A stretch of DNA of 9,888 nucleotides from an uncultured Clostridia bacterium (GTDB taxonomy: Bacteria > Bacillota > Clostridia > Oscillospirales > Oscillospiraceae), in assembly GCA_946006895.1 (NCBI GenBank), contig CAMFZO010000037.1, forward strand, positions 1 through 9,888, read 5' to 3'. The translations under genes and the position numbers were made by a program. The notes under the pieces were generated by a model. It did not search any database. It saw nothing but the letters and a program-made list of their open reading frames with translations, and was not told where the DNA came from. Below, one piece after another: positions 6,373 through 9,888 of the stretch (positions within the stretch are counted from its first letter, which is position 1; each line of letters starts with the position of its first letter).

Positions 6373-7088
6373 TCACCTCCCATGGGGATCATGCGGAAGA
6401 TCTCGCGGAAGACCTCATCCACGGATTTCCCTTCCGCCTGACGGATATTGTCCACACTGTCGTAGCGGACCACGCGGCCCTCCTTCAGGAAGATGGCCTC
6501 GTCCAGAACCGGCTCCACGTCGGAGATCAGATGGGTGGAGATCAGGACGGAGCTTTCGGGGCTGTAGTTGGACAAAATGGTGCGCAGAATAAATTCCCGC
6601 GCAGCCGGATCGACGCCGGCAATGGGCTCGTCGAGAAGGAAGAGCCTGGCCTCCCGGCTCATGACCAGAATGAGCTGCAGCTTTTCCTTGGTGCCCTTGG
6701 ACATGGTCTTGATCTTCATATCCATGGCAATGCCCAGAGCGTGGCACATGGCTTCGGCCCGTTCCCGGCGGAAGTCAGCGTAAAAATCGGCGAACAGGTC
6801 CACCAGGTCCTTGGTCTTCATCCAACCGGCGTAGTACATCCGGTCGGGCAGGTAGCTGACCAGGGCCTTGGTCTCAGGGCCGATGTCTTTTCCGTCGATC
6901 TGCGCTTCGCCCGCCGTCGGACGGAGCAGACCCGCCAGAATTTTGATAAATGTGGTCTTTCCGGAGCCGTTGGGGCCCAGAAGACCGATGATCTTACCCG
7001 GCGTCAGCTTCAGGTCCACCTTGTCCAGCGCCGGGATTCCGCTGCGGTATGATTTGCTCAGACCGCTGCAGGATACCAGTAGATTCAT
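6360..7088 (-). CDS. ABC transporter ATP-binding protein
   Basis: The protein has 242 residues and is a complete single nucleotide-binding domain: Walker A GPNGSGKT (38-45), signature-like MSKGTKEKLQL (129-139) in place of LSGGQ, Walker B and D-loop LFLLDEPIAGVDP (149-161), and the switch His in STHLI (His186). The Q-loop region reads YLPDRMYY, with Asp82 where Gln is usual. The SKGTKEK signature is common in the YtrB/YhaQ-like class. The ATG overlaps the gntR stop (ATGA, 7085-7088) and follows a GGGGGAA ribosome site inside gntR, so translation is probably coupled. It should drive the ABC-2 permease encoded next to it at the inner face of the membrane. Confidence 0.93.
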   Translation of the reverse strand: MNLLVSCSGLSKSYRSGIPALDKVDLKLTPGKIIGLLGPNGSGKTTFIKILAGLLRPTAGEAQIDGKDIGPETKALVSYLPDRMYYAGWMKTKDLVDLFADFYADFRRERAEAMCHALGIAMDMKIKTMSKGTKEKLQLILVMSREARLFLLDEPIAGVDPAAREFILRTILSNYSPESSVLISTHLISDVEPVLDEAIFLKEGRVVRYDSVDNIRQAEGKSVDEVFREIFRMIPMGGEWPC

Positions 7089-7450
7089 TCAGATTCCCCC
7101 TTTGATTTCAGTAGCTGCGACGTCTCCTCCGGCGTAAAGCCCAGAAGACGCATTTTTTCGCAGAATAACGTCAGCTCCTCCTGCGCAAGAGCGTGGCGCG
7201 TGTCGGAGATGAGCTGGGCGTCCTGGGTCACATAACGGCCCGTGTTCCGCTGGGCTGAGACCAGTCCGCGCTCCTCAAGATAGACCAGCGCACGCTGCAT
7301 GGTGTTGGGATTGACGCCTGCCTCAGCCGCCAGATCCCGTACCGACGGCATCCGCACTCCCGGCGCGTACTGCCCGGAGACAATGCGCTGGGTCAGAATT
7401 TGCGCGAGCTGCAGCCAGATCTGCCGGTCATTTTTCAGTTGCCAAGGCAA
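7085..7450 (-). CDS. GntR-family transcriptional regulator, YtrA type
   Basis: The protein has 121 residues, short for GntR proteins but normal for the YtrA subfamily, which lacks a large effector domain. A winged helix-turn-helix covers about residues 8-73: GVRMPSVRDLAAEAGVNPNT with recognition helix about 46-59, and the wing GRYVT at 71-75. A short helical C-terminal arm (80-117) should mediate dimerisation. The start is TTG at 7450, chosen because GGAGGTG (7456-7462) lies directly upstream at good spacing. It is the first gene of an operon with an ATPase and a permease. A palindrome over its promoter suggests that it represses its own operon. The ligand or signal is unknown. In studied relatives, cell-envelope antibiotics relieve repression. 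Confidence 0.92.
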   Translation of the reverse strand: MPWQLKNDRQIWLQLAQILTQRIVSGQYAPGVRMPSVRDLAAEAGVNPNTMQRALVYLEERGLVSAQRNTGRYVTQDAQLISDTRHALAQEELTLFCEKMRLLGFTPEETSQLLKSKGESE

Positions 7451-7472
7451 AAAATCACCTCCAAATGCATTG

Positions 7473-7494
7473 TTGTATTAATATACTAATACAA
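7473..7494 (-). promoter_or_regulatory. Operator-like palindrome for the GntR regulator
   Basis: TTGTATTA and TAATACAA are perfect 8-bp inverted arms separated by six bases. The palindrome covers the -10 hexamer of the gntR promoter. The GTATTA-N6-TAATAC core has the arrangement expected for a GntR/YtrA dimer site. That GntR binds it is inferred from position. Confidence 0.75.
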
Positions 7495-7511
7495 TGATAC
7501 AGATTTGTCAA
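7483..7511 (-). promoter_or_regulatory. Sigma-A-type promoter of the gntR-ABC operon
   Basis: On the minus strand, a consensus TTGACA (7506-7511) is followed after exactly 17 bp by TAGTAT (7483-7488). Transcription would start near 7476, giving a leader of about 25 nt before the TTG start. The palindrome at 7473-7494 overlaps the -10, so a bound repressor would block RNA polymerase. Confidence 0.78.
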
Positions 7512-7525
7512 GAGGGAAAATGGTA

Positions 7526-7559
7526 AAAATTTCGGCTGCCGCAGGGCAGCCGAAATTTT
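7526..7559 (-). terminator. Intrinsic terminator of the SLH/cadherin-like gene
   Basis: AAAATTTCGGCTGCC (7526-7540) and its exact complement (7545-7559) form a 15-bp stem with a 4-base loop, 9 bp after the gene's stop. The stem ends in a T-run on the minus strand. Symmetry would also allow termination in the other direction, but no plus-strand gene lies there. Confidence 0.87.
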
Positions 7560-7568
7560 GACTGTTTT

Positions 7569-8753
7569 TTATTGATTCACCAGCCAGATCTCCCGCAGGA
7601 GCTTGGCTGCTTCCAGACGGGTCAGAGGCGCTTCCGGGTTATTCAGTGTGATACCCGCCTCCTGCAGGGCCTGGAGGGAGGCTGCTGCCCAGGCGTCGGC
7701 TTCCGTGTCGATGGCGGCGACGGAGACCGGCAGCCGCACCAGGTTTTGCAGCATCACGGCGGCCTCCTGACCGGTGATCGGCCCATTGGGCCGGAAGAGA
7801 AGCCCGGCTTCCGTGACCTCGCCGCTGATCAGGCCCCGCTGCATGGCCGCAGCCAGATAAGGCTGGACCCAAGCGGCAGCCTCCTGGGCGTCAGTGAAGC
7901 CGGAGATGGTCAGGACCTCATCCACAGGCACCTCCATCAGCTCCATAGCCATGACGAGAAATTCCGAACGGGAGACGGTGTCCTCCGGGCAGAAGCAGAG
8001 GTTTCCTGCGATGCTCCTGCCGCTGTTCAGGCCGCTTTCGCACAGCCACATGGCTTCAAACTGGTCGGTATCCTCCTGCAGATCGGAAAAGGCCATGGTT
8101 TCTGAGGGCTTGAGGATGCGGATCTTCACCTCGGCAGGCTCGGAGACGTTTCCCGCCTCGTCGGTGACGGTGAAGGTGAAGCTGTCCTCGCCCACGCGAT
8201 TCTTGTCCGGGGTGTAGACGTAGGTGCCGTCGCTTTCCAGCTTGACGGTGCCGCGCTTGGGCTTTTCCGCAAGCTGGAAGGTCAGGGAGGCGTCTTCCGG
8301 GTCGCTGCCGCAGAGGGTGCCGTCGTTGGGAATGTTTTTGTAGGTCTCAAACTCCGCGCCGATGGCCTTGGGCGTCTCGTTCTTGCCGGACTGGATGCGG
8401 ACGGTCAGACAGGCCGGTTCGCCCAGGGCTGCGCCGCAGATGGGCTGGTATTGCAGCACCGCGTCACAGCTTTCGGTGCAGGTAGGCAACAGTCGCATAC
8501 GGTCCAGCGCCTCCGCCGGAAGGATGTCGCCTGCCCGCAGCACGCGGCTGCCCAGGGCGACTACGGCAACGGAGTCCTCCGGGACGGCGGTGACAAAAAT
8601 GCCGCGGAGGTCGTTGAGGTCATCGGTGTAAAAATCGGCCTGACTGAAGCAGTATTCCGTGTTATAAAGGGTCCGGGCGTCCGCAGCGCTGACGCTGAAG
8701 CAGAGGGCCAGCAGGCAGGCGAACAGGGTGATGCATCGGATGATGGGTTTCAT
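7569..8753 (-). CDS. Exported protein with cadherin/Ig-like modules and degenerate SLH repeats
   Basis: The protein has 394 residues from the ATG at 8753, which follows AGGAGG (8761-8766) at seven bases and begins a signal peptide (MKPIIRCITLFACLLALCFSVSA, cleavage near residue 23). A longer in-frame start at 8813 lies in the upstream terminator and would hide the signal peptide. Two beta-sandwich-like modules follow. The first (about 28-118) has FSQADFYTDDLNDLRGIFV and VLRAGDILPAEAL. The second (about 129-216) has NDGTLCGSDPEDASLTF and DGTYVYTPDKNRVGEDSFTFTV, a typical tandem cadherin/Big-like signature. Three SLH-like repeats close the protein (about 219-273, 283-340, 348-394; cores SRSEFLVMAME, ITGQEAAVMLQNLV, LTRLEAAKLLREIW). 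They are more diverged than those of the nuclease and the last is short. The protein is probably bound to the wall surface. No catalytic motif is visible. Its role is unknown; adhesion or structure is plausible. Confidence 0.88.
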   Translation of the reverse strand: MKPIIRCITLFACLLALCFSVSAADARTLYNTEYCFSQADFYTDDLNDLRGIFVTAVPEDSVAVVALGSRVLRAGDILPAEALDRMRLLPTCTESCDAVLQYQPICGAALGEPACLTVRIQSGKNETPKAIGAEFETYKNIPNDGTLCGSDPEDASLTFQLAEKPKRGTVKLESDGTYVYTPDKNRVGEDSFTFTVTDEAGNVSEPAEVKIRILKPSETMAFSDLQEDTDQFEAMWLCESGLNSGRSIAGNLCFCPEDTVSRSEFLVMAMELMEVPVDEVLTISGFTDAQEAAAWVQPYLAAAMQRGLISGEVTEAGLLFRPNGPITGQEAAVMLQNLVRLPVSVAAIDTEADAWAAASLQALQEAGITLNNPEAPLTRLEAAKLLREIWLVNQ

Positions 8754-8811
8754 ATGAGTCCCTCCTATAAAATCTACGGTCATAGGTTGCGCCGAACGCC
8801 GGAAAATATGC

Positions 8812-8846
8812 AAAAAAATTCCGCCGTTTCCAAACGACGGAATTTT
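8812..8846 (-). terminator. Intrinsic terminator of rodA
   Basis: The arms 8815-8829 and 8832-8846 form a 15-bp stem closed by a 2-base CC loop, which would open slightly in RNA. The only mismatch on the plus strand (C8824/A8837) is a G-U wobble on the minus strand, and the A-run 8812-8818 becomes a U tract on that strand. It lies just after the rodA stop. The downstream SLH gene therefore needs its own promoter in 8754-8811, where I see no convincing one. Confidence 0.87.
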
Positions 8847-8857
8847 CTTACCATTTT

Positions 8858-9852
8858 TTAATACGGCCGGATATAGTGGGCGCTGATGTCCGGCGCAGGC
8901 CGCATCTTGATGCCCGAGACGATGCCCATGGCGATAAATGAGGTGAGGATAGAGCTGCCGCCGTAGCTGAAGAAGGGCAGCGCCAGACCGATAACGGGCA
9001 ACAGACCCAGGCAGACGCCCACGTTAATCAGAATCTGGAACAGGAACATACTGCCGATGCCGACGCAGATCAGGCGGTTCTGCAGGTCCGGGGACTTCAT
9101 GCCCACGTAGAAAATGCGCAGCGCGATGGCCAGCAGGAGCAGCAGGACGATGATACATCCCACCATGCCGAGCTGTTCACCGATGGTGGAGAAGATGGAG
9201 TCGGTATGGCGGGCAGGCAAAGCGCCCGTGTTGGTCATGGTGCCGTTGAAAAGCCCGGTGCCGGACAGTCCTCCGTTGCGGAAGGCCTTCAGATTTTGGT
9301 TGGTCTGCCAAAGCTCGTTCCAGCCGGTGGGGTCAATGGACGGGTCATAGAGGGCGAGAATACGGTTTTTCTGGTCTTCACGCATGATATTCTGCCACAG
9401 ATAGGGCGCGACGACGGCAAAAGCGCCTGCACCGGCCAGGAACCACCAGACGGAAACGCCGCCCACGTAGGCCATCATGAGGAAAATAAAGATAAAAATC
9501 AGCGCCACGCCGGTATCGCTGGAGATGACGATATACAGGCCGACGATAAAGAGCATATGGAAGGCCAACTGGCTGACGCAGCGGACAGAGGAGACCCGGT
9601 TGCGGTTGACGCTGATGGTCCGGGCCAGGATGATGACATAGGTGATCTTGCATACCTCGGCGGGCTGGATATTAAAGGGCAGGAAGGGGAAGGACAGCCA
9701 GGCGCGGTTGCCGGAGTCGCCCTGAACGCCGAAGACCAGAAGCAGGCTGATAAAGACGGCGTTGAACAGGAACAGCAGGGTGCGCTGACCGGCCAGGATG
9801 TCGATGTCAAAGGCCGTGAGAGCAAAATAGATGATGACGCCGGCCACCAGAC
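8858..9852 (-). CDS. rodA: RodA, SEDS-family peptidoglycan glycosyltransferase (5' truncated)
   Basis: About 331 residues remain. The N-terminus is lost where the insert meets sequencing adapter at 9853, so the in-frame GTG at 9847 is not a real start; roughly 40-70 residues, including the first membrane helices, should be missing. RodA polymerises lipid II into glycan strands on the outer membrane face during elongation, with a class B PBP. Counting from that GTG codon, the SEDS landmarks are: NRAWLSFPFLPFNIQPAEVCKI (47-68), SDTGVAL (110-116), LPARHTDSIFSTIGEQLG (210-227) with the conserved Asp216 of the HTD motif, and the closing signature GLLPVIGLALPFFSYGGSSI (281-300). Multiple membrane helices are evident. 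RodA is preferred over FtsW because of the QPAE/HTDSIF pattern and short tail; a sporulation SpoVE-like member is less likely. A terminator follows closely, so this is the last gene of its operon. Confidence 0.92.
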
Positions 9853-9888
9853 CTGTCTCTTATACACATCTCCGAGCCCACGAGACGT
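9853..9888. other. Illumina Nextera read-2 adapter (not genomic)
   Basis: Bases 9853-9871 are the 19-bp Tn5 mosaic end CTGTCTCTTATACACATCT, and 9872-9886 (CCGAGCCCACGAGAC) complete the known Nextera read-2 adapter in reverse complement. The final GT would be the start of the index. Read on the minus strand in one frame, the adapter yields the artefact peptide MYKRQ. The genomic sequence ends at 9852 at the latest. Confidence 0.98.

Noticed and set aside
8761..8783. CCTAT-N13-ATAGG inverted repeat upstream of the SLH/cadherin-like gene
   Set aside because: The arms are only 5 bp and one overlaps the ribosome binding site. It is too short to support as an operator.
8811..8813. ATG at 8813 as the start of the SLH/cadherin-like protein
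   Set aside because: It lies within the rodA terminator and would bury the signal peptide. The ATG at 8753 has AGGAGG.
9499..9867. A 122-codon minus-strand open frame beginning MYKRQ
   Set aside because: Its start lies in Nextera adapter sequence and the rest is out of frame with rodA.

Overview
The window looks like a piece of a draft genome or metagenome contig from a moderately GC-rich member of the Bacillota (Clostridia, probably Oscillospirales). This placement is inferred from several features: AGGAGG-type ribosome binding sites, AT-rich promoters, proteins anchored by S-layer homology (SLH) domains, a YtrA-type GntR/ABC operon, 'zinc-ribbon plus one membrane helix' proteins, and RodA. 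No rRNA, tRNA, CRISPR array or insertion sequence was seen. The last 36 bases are not genomic: they are the Illumina Nextera read-2 adapter, so the right edge is a true assembly end.

Layout. Positions 1-2778 are a plus-strand operon: an O-antigen ligase/polymerase-like membrane protein whose 5' end lies off the window, then two paralogous membrane proteins with an N-terminal double-CxxC zinc ribbon. The first junction is an ATGA overlap and the second gap is 28 bp. A bidirectional terminator region (2791-2866) separates this operon from everything to the right, all of which is on the minus strand. Read from the right edge leftwards these are: the 3' part of rodA and its terminator; a secreted protein with cadherin/Ig-like modules and degenerate SLH repeats, with its terminator; a three-gene operon gntR (YtrA type), ABC ATPase and ABC-2 permease, with its own promoter, operator-like palindrome and terminator; and a 772-residue exported endonuclease I-family nuclease carrying an unassigned domain, a Pro-Thr linker, a Cys-rich module and three SLH repeats.

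The common theme is the cell envelope. RodA is the peptidoglycan glycosyltransferase of cell elongation, the ligase-like protein probably handles a surface polysaccharide, two exported proteins are built to be held at the wall by SLH domains, and the ABC operon resembles envelope-stress-responsive YtrA systems. That these act together is inference; they sit in at least five transcription units.

The best candidates for something undescribed are: (i) a roughly 235-nt GC-rich leader between the nuclease promoter and its start codon with several self-complementary segments, possibly a structured RNA or a dispersed repeat; (ii) the tandem zinc-ribbon membrane proteins coupled to the ligase-like gene; and (iii) the domain composition of the surface nuclease. 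No complete new defence or mobile system is visible.
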